A stretch of DNA of 64,000 nucleotides. It comes from an uncultured bacterium (GTDB taxonomy: Bacteria > Dictyoglomota > Dictyoglomia > Dictyoglomales > Dictyoglomaceae). Made by a program: the position numbers and the translations under genes. Below the pieces are notes generated by a model, which worked only from the letters and a program-made list of their open reading frames with translations, ran no database searches and had not been told where the DNA came from. Location: the NCBI GenBank assembly GCA_938034905.1, contig CALHLF010000003.1:1-64000 (forward strand). Direction: 5' to 3'. Position 1 is the first letter of the stretch, and each line of letters opens with the position of its first letter. Shown here piece by piece: positions 18,572 through 26,876 of this stretch.

Positions 18572-19362
18572 AGAACTTTTTTACAAGATTTTTTAAAAGA
18601 AGAAGACATCTTAAAAGCTTTCAGGAAAAAATTAAAGAGGAAAAATTTGTTCTCTGGAGAGACATAGGTTATCAAACTATAGAAGTGGAGAAGATAGTAG
18701 GAAGTGTAGGAAGATATAGGGATTTTGATGAGGAGTTTAGACCATTAAAAGGAAGCTCTCTACAAAGATTAAAAGAATTAGAGGATGCCATACTAAGGGG
18801 TAAAATCCTTCCTCCAATAGAAGTTTATAAGATAAAAGATGAATACTACGTAATAGATGGTAATCATCGAGTTTCAATAGCAAGGAAATTGGGACAAAAG
18901 GAGATAGATGCCCACGTAATAGAATATTTACCTTCAGAAGATTCTATAGAAAATATTCTGTATAGAGAAAAAGCAGATTTTGAACTTGCTACAGGGCTTA
19001 AAGATATTAATCTTACGGAAATAGGACAATATAAAAAGCTCCTAAATCAAATTCTTGAACATAAATATTATATGAGTGAAAAAAGAAGAAAAGAGGTAAG
19101 TATAAAGGAAGCTGCAAGAGATTGGTATAAAAATATTTATCTCCCTATTATTAAGATTATAGAGAAGGAAAGAATTTTAGATGCTTTTCCGGGAAGAACT
19201 CTTTCAGATTTATATGTCTACATTTCCGATCATAAATGGCTTGAGAGTCAAAAAAGGGGATATGATATAGGATTTCATAAAGCAATTGAGGATTTTAAGA
19301 ATCTTATTCCTGGCACATCTCTTAAGGATAAAATTTTAGACCTCTTTAAATTACCCTTTTAA
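18568..19362 (+). CDS. ParB/Srx-fold domain protein
   Basis: A 264-residue protein with a ParB N-terminal-type domain: EVEKIVGSVGRYRDFDEEF (about 41-59), ILPPIEVYKI and VIDGNHRVSIARKLGQ (about 99-114). The GNHRVSIA segment corresponds to the GxxRxxAA nucleotide-binding box of ParB. No parA is nearby and the helix-turn-helix of partitioning ParB is not evident, so a chromosome-segregation role is unlikely; I recall similar stand-alone proteins in Chloroflexi and actinobacteria without known function. The basic N-terminus (KNFFTRFFKRRRH) may bind nucleic acid. The ATG overlaps the preceding stop. Confidence 0.7.
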   Translation: MKNFFTRFFKRRRHLKSFQEKIKEEKFVLWRDIGYQTIEVEKIVGSVGRYRDFDEEFRPLKGSSLQRLKELEDAILRGKILPPIEVYKIKDEYYVIDGNHRVSIARKLGQKEIDAHVIEYLPSEDSIENILYREKADFELATGLKDINLTEIGQYKKLLNQILEHKYYMSEKRRKEVSIKEAARDWYKNIYLPIIKIIEKERILDAFPGRTLSDLYVYISDHKWLESQKRGYDIGFHKAIEDFKNLIPGTSLKDKILDLFKLPF

Positions 19363-20582
19363 AATAAAGAAAGTTGTCCCTTTTCTTCAGGAGGAAGTAT
19401 CTTAATTTTTCCATATACCCCATCATATCCAGGTTCTACTTGAATTTTCCCTTCTCTCATAAGCTTTATTCCTTCTACAATTTTTTCCGATGTAAACCTT
19501 TTGATTTCTTCTAATGGAGTTTCTATTAAAATATTTAATTCATTATCTAAAGTGGATACTAATTTTAAATATTCATTTTGAACAAATGGGGAGGATACAT
19601 CTCTATTTAGAGCTTGTGCAATAATTTCTTCTAAGGGTATTAAATTTTTATATGGTATTTTATTTTTAGGAATAAAACCCTCCTCTCTATCTGCCAATTC
19701 TTCTACCCTATGAGCAACCCCAATAGTTAGAGGTTTTCCACAAGAGGGACACAAGTTGTTCAATCTTATGCTTTCTTTAGGAGATAATACTATATTGCAG
19801 TTTCTATGTCCATCAAAATGGTATTTTCCTTCCTCTGGAAAAAACTCAATGGTATATAAAAATTTATCTTTATCTTGATTTTTTATTGCATTAAAGATTT
19901 CTCTATATTCTATATTGCAATTAAAGACATTTGCTTCTCTTCCCAATCTATTGGGAGAATGGGCGTCAGAATTTGAAATGAGGCAAATATTATCGAGCTT
20001 ACTTAATCTCCAATTCATAGGAGGATCACTACTTAATCCTGTTTCTATAGCAAAAATTCTATTAACATATTCACCAAAGGCTTCCTCTAAGGAATCAAAC
20101 CCAGAATTGGATCCAAAAATGGAAAACCATGGTGTCCATGCATGGGCAGGTATAATATGAATCTCTTCAGATATTTCCCAGAGAAGGGGAAGAAGTTCTT
20201 TTAAATTTCTTCCGAGGGTGGGTCTTCCATCGGAACTTAGATTTCCAATCTTTCCTAAAAGGGTGTTAATTTTGTAGCAAATTTCTAAAGAAGGGGAGAA
20301 TATAATGGAATGGATTCTTCTTACTTTTCCATCTTGATTATAGATATTACTGATTTCCGTGGTTAAAATAAAATTTATATCATTAAACTTATATATCCCA
20401 TAATTGTCTTCTTTAAGCTTATCTCTTAACTCCGCAAACCAAAGAGGATGAGTGAAATCTCCTGTTCCAACTAAATTTATCCCTTTCAATTTTGCCCACC
20501 TGCTAATATTTTCCAAGTTCATATCAGAGCTTGTTGCTCTACTATATTTTGAATGGATATGAAAATCTGCAACAAACTTCAT
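19359..20582 (-). CDS. Endonuclease Q (PHP-domain DNA repair nuclease)
   Basis: EndoQ cuts DNA 5' to deaminated bases (uracil, hypoxanthine, xanthine), damage that is frequent at high temperature. The PHP domain begins ADFHIH (D6, H8, H10) and continues with GTGDFTHP (39-46), HAWTPWF (147-153) and NSDAH (204-208). A zinc site follows (H259, C262, C278, C281; CPSCGKPLTIGVAHRVEELA), typical of EndoQ. Length is 407. The extreme C-terminus is QLSLF (403-407), which matches the bacterial beta-clamp-binding consensus, analogous to PCNA binding by archaeal EndoQ. AGAGGTG precedes the ATG. Older annotations may call this a PHP or UvrD-associated protein. Confidence 0.87.
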   Translation of the reverse strand: MKFVADFHIHSKYSRATSSDMNLENISRWAKLKGINLVGTGDFTHPLWFAELRDKLKEDNYGIYKFNDINFILTTEISNIYNQDGKVRRIHSIIFSPSLEICYKINTLLGKIGNLSSDGRPTLGRNLKELLPLLWEISEEIHIIPAHAWTPWFSIFGSNSGFDSLEEAFGEYVNRIFAIETGLSSDPPMNWRLSKLDNICLISNSDAHSPNRLGREANVFNCNIEYREIFNAIKNQDKDKFLYTIEFFPEEGKYHFDGHRNCNIVLSPKESIRLNNLCPSCGKPLTIGVAHRVEELADREEGFIPKNKIPYKNLIPLEEIIAQALNRDVSSPFVQNEYLKLVSTLDNELNILIETPLEEIKRFTSEKIVEGIKLMREGKIQVEPGYDGVYGKIKILPPEEKGQLSLF

Positions 20583-20688
20583 GTTTCACCTCTTAATGTA
20601 GTAATCTCTTTAATTATTTTAGTTTAAGATAATGGAATTGTTAATAGTATTTTTCTAATTCAAGACTGGAATCTTATTAGAGATTTGT

Positions 20689-20694
20689 TATAAT
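20689..20694 (+). promoter_or_regulatory. -10 box of the ADH remnant/cupin unit
   Basis: TATAAT ends 8 bases before the ATG at 20703, with no ribosome site between. Transcription should begin at or next to the ATG. The remnant therefore now acts as a leader for the cupin gene at 20873. Confidence 0.5.
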
Positions 20695-20702
20695 TATTAC
20701 AA

Positions 20703-20939
20703 ATGAAGGCAATGCTATTAAAAGAAATGTATAATATTTTATCATTTAAAGAACCCTTTATCCTTGAAGAGGTAAATACCCCTATTCCTAAAGATAATGA
20801 AATCTTAGTAAAAATTTCTGCCTGTGGAGTTTGTAGAACAAATCTTGGTATTATAGAAGGAGGAAGAAATCTATGGAGAAGGTTAATGAGAAAGATAAAG
20901 AATTTAGATTTGGAGATTGGGGCCCTAAGTATCTTATGA
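20703..20939 (+). pseudogene. N-terminal remnant of a zinc alcohol dehydrogenase
   Basis: The first 53 codons encode a typical MDR-family start, with PFILEEVNTPIPKDNEILVK (18-37) and SACGVCRTNLGIIEG (39-53) including the catalytic-zinc cysteine C44 region. Homology then stops abruptly: the frame runs into the ribosome site and first codons of the following cupin gene, in a different frame, and ends at 20939. All other parts of the enzyme are gone, so this is a deletion remnant; it is not a gene by itself. Confidence 0.7.
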
Positions 20940-21208
20940 GGGGACCAAAGATAGAGTGGGGTATTTTAAAGATAACACCAGGAAAAGAATTAGGAGCCCA
21001 TTATCATAAAGAAGTTGAAGAGATATTTTATGTTCTCTCAGGAAAAGCAGAAATGATTGTCGAGGATAAAATTTTTGAGATTAATATTGGTGATGGAGTA
21101 AGAGTGGAACCTAATGAAGAACATAATATTGTGAATCCATCAGAGGACTTTTTAGCAGTATTTATAAAAGTACCATATTTACCTGAGGATAAATATAGTA
21201 AAACTTAA
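20873..21208 (+). CDS. Cupin-domain protein
   Basis: Single cupin domain of 111 residues with both motifs: GAHYHKEVEEIFYVLSGKAE (about 42-61; two His and one Glu as metal ligands) and VRVEPNEEHNIVNPS (about 80-94; third His). It likely binds a metal and a small organic ligand. GAAGGAGGAAG precedes the ATG, inside the alcohol dehydrogenase remnant. Three bases separate it from the PCC gene, and with the RraA-like gene it forms a three-gene set. Confidence 0.8.
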   Translation: MEKVNEKDKEFRFGDWGPKYLMRGPKIEWGILKITPGKELGAHYHKEVEEIFYVLSGKAEMIVEDKIFEINIGDGVRVEPNEEHNIVNPSEDFLAVFIKVPYLPEDKYSKT

Positions 21209-21211
21209 AAA

Positions 21212-21655
21212 ATGCGAGCTTTTAAAAGCTTTCTTGAAGATGAGAGAATAATAATAGTAAATCTAGAACCAAAGGAACTTTTGATAGAAAGTTTAATAGC
21301 TTATCTTAAAGAAAATAACATAAAAAGTGCCTGTATTTTAAGTGGTATAGGAACTTTAAGAATATTAAACTATCATAGAATACTTACAACAGAATATATT
21401 CCTCAAAATGAATTTATAACTGTGGAGGGGCCTATAGAGCTTTCTTCTCTCCAAGGATTAATTCTTAATTTCGAACCCCATCTTCATTTTGTTGCCTCAG
21501 ATTTAAAGAATGTTTATTCAGGCCATTTAGAATATAATTCTGAGGTATTGTATCTTGCTGAGATTTCCCTTATTCCCTTAGAGGGATTTAAATTGAAAAG
21601 ATTTATTAATGAAAGAAAAGTTTCCTATATAAAGGAGGATAAAGATGAACTTTAG
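21212..21655 (+). CDS. PCC/DUF296-domain protein
   Basis: The 147-residue protein matches the PCC (DUF296) domain: SACILSGIGTLRI (about 40-52), then PHLHFVASDLKN--VYSGHL (about 91-110), where histidines in LHF and GHL are the usual metal ligands. In plants this domain is joined to AT-hooks; bacterial single-domain forms have no settled function. No AT-hook is present. It lies between the cupin and the RraA-like gene, overlapping the latter by 11 bases. Confidence 0.77.
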   Translation: MRAFKSFLEDERIIIVNLEPKELLIESLIAYLKENNIKSACILSGIGTLRILNYHRILTTEYIPQNEFITVEGPIELSSLQGLILNFEPHLHFVASDLKNVYSGHLEYNSEVLYLAEISLIPLEGFKLKRFINERKVSYIKEDKDEL

Positions 21656-22343
21656 CGAATTTGAAAACAAGGAATTATTAGAACTTTATGAAGGTTTAAG
21701 AGTTGCAGATGTAAGAGATGGTCTTGATTATTGTCTTTTACATCATTATTATTCTCTACCATATACTATTAGACCTCTTTTTAGGGTAAGGGTTATTGGA
21801 ATTGCTAAAACTGTAAGGTATCTGCCTTATTCTGGAGAAATTCCGAAACTTACCCCTAAGGAATATGAAGAGTGGATGGGATACTATTACCAGAATATTT
21901 GTCCCTATCCTTGGTTGGAAGAGATTAAAAAAGGAGATTTTATAGTGATTGATCAAAGCAATGTAGATGCAGGACTTATGGGCTCTAATAATTCCTTAGT
22001 GGGATATCAAAGGGGAGCTGTGGGTTATCTTACAAATGGTGGCCCAAGGGATACTGATGAATTAATAATTCAAAAAATTCCCTTTTGGTTTAAATTCATA
22101 TCTCAGAAAACTGTTATTGGAAGGCTTCAATTTGATAATATGAATGTTCCTGTAAGTATAGAAGGGGTCTTAATAAAGCCAGGAGATATAATAGTTGCTG
22201 ATGGAGATGGGATAGTGGTAGTTCCAAGAGAAAAAGCTTATGAAGTTGCTACCTATGCCCGAAAAGAATTGGAAAATGATAAATTGGCAAGAAGAAAATT
22301 ATATGATTTATTAGGTTGGGAATATGATGAAACTTTAAGATAG
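21645..22343 (+). CDS. RraA-like / HMG aldolase family protein
   Basis: The RraA/HMG-aldolase fold is indicated by VADVRDGLDYCLL (about 20-32), the central GLMGSNNSLVGYQRGAVGYL (107-126), NGGPRDTDEL (about 128-137, Arg-Asp ligand pair) and a C-terminal VKPGDIIVADGDGIVVVP-type segment. Members are aldolases or decarboxylases of small keto acids, or RNase E regulators in enterics; with metabolic neighbours the enzymatic role is likelier. Length is 232. GGAGG precedes the ATG and the start overlaps the previous gene. Confidence 0.8.
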   Translation: MNFSEFENKELLELYEGLRVADVRDGLDYCLLHHYYSLPYTIRPLFRVRVIGIAKTVRYLPYSGEIPKLTPKEYEEWMGYYYQNICPYPWLEEIKKGDFIVIDQSNVDAGLMGSNNSLVGYQRGAVGYLTNGGPRDTDELIIQKIPFWFKFISQKTVIGRLQFDNMNVPVSIEGVLIKPGDIIVADGDGIVVVPREKAYEVATYARKELENDKLARRKLYDLLGWEYDETLR

Positions 22344-22363
22344 TTTTGAAATAGATATTGTTA

Positions 22364-22369
22364 TATAAT
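22364..22369 (+). promoter_or_regulatory. -10 box of the moxR operon, leaderless layout
   Basis: TATAAT ends 6 bases before the ATG at 22376, exactly the distance expected if transcription starts on the A of the start codon. No Shine-Dalgarno motif is present. The -35 region (TAGTTT at a 17-base spacing) is a poor match. Confidence 0.5.
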
Positions 22370-22375
22370 TGATGT

Positions 22376-23341
22376 ATGAAGGAAAATATTTTAAAAGAAA
22401 AAATTTTTGATAAAGTAGAAAGATTAAAGGAAAATATAAAAAAGGTAATTATCGGAAAAGATAAAGTTATTGACTATGTAATATGTGCCCTTCTAAGTCA
22501 AGGAAATATTCTTATTGAAGATGTTCCTGGAGTTGGTAAGACAGTTCTTGCAAAGGCTTTAGCAGAAAGTATAAATCTTTCCTTTAAGAGAATTCAATTT
22601 ACTCCTGATATGATGCCCTCTGATATCTTAGGAACAAATGTCTTTAATCCTAAGACCTTAGAATTTGAATTTAAGAAGGGACCTATTTTTACAAATATTC
22701 TTCTTGCAGATGAGATAAATAGAACATCTCCAAGAACTCAATCGGGACTTTTAGAGGCCATGGATGAAGGTGGCGTAACTATTGACGGGGTTTATTATCC
22801 CCTCCCCAAACCCTTCTTAGTCATAGCAACTCAAAATCCCAGGGAGCATTTTGGGACATATCCTCTTCCTGAATCTCAATTGGATAGATTTTTTATATCT
22901 ATAACTATAGGGTATTTATCCTTACAGGAAGAATTAGATATGTTAGAAAAACAAAAGATTTTTCATCCCTTAGAGAAGTTGGAACCTGTTCTTGATAAAG
23001 ATGATGTATTAACTATGCAAGATTTTACTAAGAAAGTATATATCCATAGGGATATTTTAGAATATATAACTCAAATTGTTAGAAATACGAGAGAGAATCC
23101 TAAAATTTCCCTTGGTGCTGGCCCCCGCGGTTCTATTTCATTAATGAGGGCAAGCCAAGCTATGGCAATAATTAGGGGAAGAGATTATGTTATTCCCGAT
23201 GATGTTTTAGACTGTTCTGTTCCCGTTTTAGTTCATAGAGTAGTTCTTAAGGAACAAGTTGAAAGTCCAAGACAAAAAAGAGAAGAAGTTGTCAAAGAAA
23301 TATTAGAGAGAACAAAAATTCCAAGGATAAAGCTTCCTTGA
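22376..23341 (+). CDS. MoxR family AAA+ ATPase
   Basis: A 321-residue AAA+ ATPase with Walker A EDVPGVGKTVLAK (about 58-70), Walker B LLADEINRT (about 109-117) and sensor IATQNPREHFGTYPLPESQ. MoxR proteins act as chaperones that mature partner complexes, usually VWA, DUF58 or transglutaminase proteins. Here the DUF58 and transglutaminase genes follow directly, with the stop overlapping the next TTG start (TTGA). Confidence 0.92.
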   Translation: MKENILKEKIFDKVERLKENIKKVIIGKDKVIDYVICALLSQGNILIEDVPGVGKTVLAKALAESINLSFKRIQFTPDMMPSDILGTNVFNPKTLEFEFKKGPIFTNILLADEINRTSPRTQSGLLEAMDEGGVTIDGVYYPLPKPFLVIATQNPREHFGTYPLPESQLDRFFISITIGYLSLQEELDMLEKQKIFHPLEKLEPVLDKDDVLTMQDFTKKVYIHRDILEYITQIVRNTRENPKISLGAGPRGSISLMRASQAMAIIRGRDYVIPDDVLDCSVPVLVHRVVLKEQVESPRQKREEVVKEILERTKIPRIKLP

Positions 23342-24435
23342 AGATAAGAATAAATTTTACTCTTCTTGGTTTTTTCCTTTTTATAGGAAATCTTCTTATT
23401 ACCTTTATCGGAATTAATGTGGGGTCAGTTCCATTAATTCTTATGTCCTCTTTTATTTATGGGGTATTTATCTTTAGTTTTTTAGAATTAATTCTTCAAC
23501 CCTTCCTTTTGAAATTAGAACTTATGGTTCCTTCCTTAGTTGAGGAAAATAAAGAGGAGGTAATTTTTTTAAAAGTAAAAAATGATTTCTCTTTTTCAAA
23601 GGGAAAATTTTTTATTTTTTTAAAAGATATATTTATTCCTTGTAATATAGGGGGAAGAGAGGAAAAATATTATAACTTTACATATTTATTTAAGAAACGA
23701 GGAATTGAGGAGTTTAAAGAGATATGGATAAAATTTACGGGAACTTTTGGCCTTTTTTATATTAAAAAACATTTTCCAATAAATGCAAAAACTTTAGTTT
23801 ATCCTACCTATTATCAAATTCATAGAGAATTAGCTATCCCTGGAGATTCAGGCTATAAAACTTCTATTTCAAGTTTTACTCGATTTGGAGAGGAAATTCA
23901 TACTTTAAGAAAATACAGTCCAGGAGATCCTTTAAGAATAATTGCATGGAAAACCTCTGCCAAAAAGGGAGAACTTATATCGAAACAATTTGAGAAATTA
24001 TCTATTTTTGAGGCTATTTTCTTATTAGATAATTGTTTAGAATCAGAAGTGGATGATATTTCTTTAAAAGAATTTGATCAACTTCTTCGATTTCTCCATT
24101 CTATTGCTCTTTCCTTTTTAAGGCGAGGCTTAAAGGTAAAGATACAAACTCTTTATCCAAAGAAGATGTTTATACCCCAAAATTGGGATGATTTAAAGAT
24201 CTTTTTGGCAAAATTGGAAATTAAAAGAATAAAAGATAAAAGTTTAAATCTTGATGAAAATTTTAGTTTAGTATTTTCCTTGGATTATAGTTTTTGGGAG
24301 AGTAAGAGTCATTTACAGAAGAAGTTTATTGGGGTAGAATTTCACAAGAAAGATGTTGAAAGTTCATTATATATATTTAAAAAGGAAGAAAATCCATATG
24401 ATTTTCTAAATCTATGGAGTATAAATTATGAATAA
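23338..24435 (+). CDS. DUF58 domain protein
   Basis: Two hydrophobic segments in the first 55 residues anchor this 365-residue protein, followed by a beta-rich section and the DUF58 motif YSPGDPLRIIAWKTSAKKG (about 198-216). DUF58 proteins are VWA-like and are encoded with MoxR ATPases. The exact role is unknown; involvement in envelope assembly or stress response is the usual proposal. The TTG start overlaps the moxR stop, and the gene overlaps the next by 8 bases. Confidence 0.87.
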   Translation: MKIRINFTLLGFFLFIGNLLITFIGINVGSVPLILMSSFIYGVFIFSFLELILQPFLLKLELMVPSLVEENKEEVIFLKVKNDFSFSKGKFFIFLKDIFIPCNIGGREEKYYNFTYLFKKRGIEEFKEIWIKFTGTFGLFYIKKHFPINAKTLVYPTYYQIHRELAIPGDSGYKTSISSFTRFGEEIHTLRKYSPGDPLRIIAWKTSAKKGELISKQFEKLSIFEAIFLLDNCLESEVDDISLKEFDQLLRFLHSIALSFLRRGLKVKIQTLYPKKMFIPQNWDDLKIFLAKLEIKRIKDKSLNLDENFSLVFSLDYSFWESKSHLQKKFIGVEFHKKDVESSLYIFKKEENPYDFLNLWSINYE

Positions 24436-26491
24436 AACGAAAAAGATAAATATAAAGGTGGAAAATTCTAAGATTCTGAGGGGAAGTATTTTTTACCTTA
24501 ACTTTGTAGCAATATTTTCTGTATGGTATTTCTTGGAGTTGCCTATTAATTATATTTTAGGAATTATTTTTATAACTTTAATTGGATATATTTATAGTTA
24601 TAAAAATAGGTATAATGTTAATCTTCTTCTCAAGATATTTATGACCCTCTTTATGTTTTATCTTCTTAGAGAATTTTTCAGAAATCTCCTTTTACAGCCC
24701 TATGATCCCAGAATTCCTTTAGCTACTTTTCTGATAAACCTAAATGCCCTTCATAGTTTTGATCTTCCAACAAAATTGGATCTTAGTTTTTCTTTTTTCA
24801 TTTCTTTAATTCTCATGGTAATATCAGGGGTTTTTGCAAGGGAATCAATATTTTTAGTATTCTTGCTCTTTTATATTATAGGATTAATAATTTCCTTATC
24901 TCTTATGAATGATTATAAGCCATCTACTAAATATCTTTCAGGTGCAATACTTTCTATATCTTTAATAGGATTTCTCCTATTTCCTTTTATTCCAAGATCT
25001 CTCCCCTTTACCTTTAGACAGGATATAATGTCTCAAGTTATTCAAAGAATTACTGCAGTGAGGGGAGAGATAAAAACTCCAAATATTCAAAATGTTAATT
25101 ACTATTTGTATCGTCTTCCAGAAGGAAGAAAAATTAACCCTCTTCCCTATGATCCTGAGAATTACTTTGGTTTTGCTCCCTTTGTTGATTTGAGACAAAG
25201 GGGAATTCCTTCCTCTTCCTTAGTTTTTCGAGTTCTTTCATCTTTTCCTACTTATCATAGAGGATTAGCCTTTGATACTTATAATGGTTTTGGCTGGTAT
25301 CAAAGTTTTGAAGAGAAAGTAGATACTATAACTACAGATCTTCAGCCCTTTCATATTGTAAAAAATCCATTACCTGAGGAAAGATTATTTAGATCTACAT
25401 ATTTTATAGAAAAAGATACAGGAAATGTAATATTTGTTCCCCAAGGGACCCAGAGATTATATTTTCCTGCTCCTTTTATTTATAAAGATATGGAAAATGG
25501 AATAAGAAGTCCCTTTGAAATGCCTAAAAATTTGATATATACTTCCTTCTATTCTGATACCTTTATAAGATCTGCAAAATTGTTATTAAAGGCCCAAATA
25601 CCTGATAAAAAGAAGTTTGAAAGATATTTACAGATCCCAAATATCTCTAAAAAAGTTGAAAGGTTAGTATTAGAAATAACTAAAAATTATGAAACTCCTT
25701 GGGAGAAGGTTTTAGCCATTGAAAAATATTTAGAAGAAAATTATCCCTATTCCTTAGATATACCACCATTAAAGGAAAATGTGGATGCAGTTGAGGACTT
25801 TTTATTTATTACTAAAAAAGGATATTGCGAACAATTTGCAACTGCTTTTGCTATTATGTTAAGAATTATCGGAGTCCCCTCAAGATTTGTAACAGGTTTT
25901 TCACCTGGAGAACTAAATCCATGGACAGGTATGTATGAGGTAAGAGTGAAAAACGCCCATGCTTGGGTTGAGATTTATTTAGAACCTGTGGGCTGGATTC
26001 CTATAGATCCTACACCATCAGGAGACTTTATGGAAGAAATAAGAATAAAAGAAGAATATAATATTTTGGGCTTAATTTTTGATTCTCTTTCTAGGTTTAT
26101 AAATGAGATAATTTACTTTCTTTATAATTTATCTACCCTCTATCTTTCTGCTTTTATTATCCTTTTCTCTTCCTTAATAATATATTTTACTGTAAGAGTA
26201 ATTAGGAGATTCCAGCAGAGTAGAGAAGATAGGATATTTTTAAAAGTTATAGGAATGCTAAAAAAGAAAAATTTAATAAGCTATGGAAATTCTCCCTATG
26301 AGATGGTAAAAAACTTGGGTGATGAGATAAAAGAGTTTGTAAGTATTTATTATGCCTTAAAGTTTGCACCTTTAAAGGAAAATGAGAGAAGAGAATACAG
26401 AGAAAAACTTATTAAAAAAGGAAAAAAGATATTAAAGACTAAATCCTTCGACCTGTTCCCAACAAATGGTCAAGGATTAAATAAAGATTAG
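24428..26491 (+). CDS. TgpA-like membrane transglutaminase
   Basis: The 687-residue membrane protein has several N-terminal transmembrane helices (about 20-195, DUF3488-like), an extracytoplasmic transglutaminase-like domain and a further helix near 570 before a cytoplasmic DUF4129-like tail. The catalytic triad is visible: C467 in KKGYCEQFATA, H511 in NAHAWVEIY and D527 in PIDPTPSG. It may process or cross-link peptides at the cell surface. It completes the MoxR-DUF58-TgpA operon, a common bacterial trio. Its 3' end overlaps the convergent gene by 53 bases. Confidence 0.9.
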   Translation: MNKTKKINIKVENSKILRGSIFYLNFVAIFSVWYFLELPINYILGIIFITLIGYIYSYKNRYNVNLLLKIFMTLFMFYLLREFFRNLLLQPYDPRIPLATFLINLNALHSFDLPTKLDLSFSFFISLILMVISGVFARESIFLVFLLFYIIGLIISLSLMNDYKPSTKYLSGAILSISLIGFLLFPFIPRSLPFTFRQDIMSQVIQRITAVRGEIKTPNIQNVNYYLYRLPEGRKINPLPYDPENYFGFAPFVDLRQRGIPSSSLVFRVLSSFPTYHRGLAFDTYNGFGWYQSFEEKVDTITTDLQPFHIVKNPLPEERLFRSTYFIEKDTGNVIFVPQGTQRLYFPAPFIYKDMENGIRSPFEMPKNLIYTSFYSDTFIRSAKLLLKAQIPDKKKFERYLQIPNISKKVERLVLEITKNYETPWEKVLAIEKYLEENYPYSLDIPPLKENVDAVEDFLFITKKGYCEQFATAFAIMLRIIGVPSRFVTGFSPGELNPWTGMYEVRVKNAHAWVEIYLEPVGWIPIDPTPSGDFMEEIRIKEEYNILGLIFDSLSRFINEIIYFLYNLSTLYLSAFIILFSSLIIYFTVRVIRRFQQSREDRIFLKVIGMLKKKNLISYGNSPYEMVKNLGDEIKEFVSIYYALKFAPLKENERREYREKLIKKGKKILKTKSFDLFPTNGQGLNKD

Positions 26492-26876
26492 AGGTAGATA
26501 TATTACCTTTCATATAATCATAGCTTTCTATTAGTTCTTTAAGGTGGTTTTGGTGATTTTTCCATATGTCAATTAATTTATTCCAATCCTCTTCCCTCAA
26601 TTTATCTTTTACTTTTTTAAGATGATAAAGACAAAGTTTATAATAATCTTTAAATCTTTCTAAAAATTCCTTCTCTATGTTTTTTTCTAAGGAACATATG
26701 TAACAATCTCCAATCTTGTATATATTCCAGTTTATAAAAGATAAGTCCTTTATTTTGGATAATTCATAAAAGTGTTCCTTACAAAGAGGAGGAATAAAAT
26801 TTTCTGAGATAGAATTGTAGACGGCTAATTTTTCCATTCTTATTTTTTGGCATAAGGGACATTTTTCAAAATTCAT
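26439..26876 (-). CDS. Cys/His-rich metal-binding protein (DUF6062-like)
   Basis: The 145-residue protein has two metal-binding-type units: CPLCQKIR with CKEHF, and CYICSLEK with CLYHL. The C-x2-C then C-x2-H layout occurs twice. It is a shorter paralogue of the gene directly upstream (26866-27483), which it overlaps by 11 bases. I would place it with DUF6062-type proteins of unknown function. The last 53 bases lie over the end of the transglutaminase gene on the other strand. Confidence 0.65.
   Translation of the reverse strand: MNFEKCPLCQKIRMEKLAVYNSISENFIPPLCKEHFYELSKIKDLSFINWNIYKIGDCYICSLEKNIEKEFLERFKDYYKLCLYHLKKVKDKLREEDWNKLIDIWKNHQNHLKELIESYDYMKGNISTSNLYLILDHLLGTGRRI

Noticed and set aside
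18568-19362. Chromosome-partition parB locus
   Set aside because: No parA, no parS-like repeats and no ParB helix-turn-helix are present; neighbours are metabolic.
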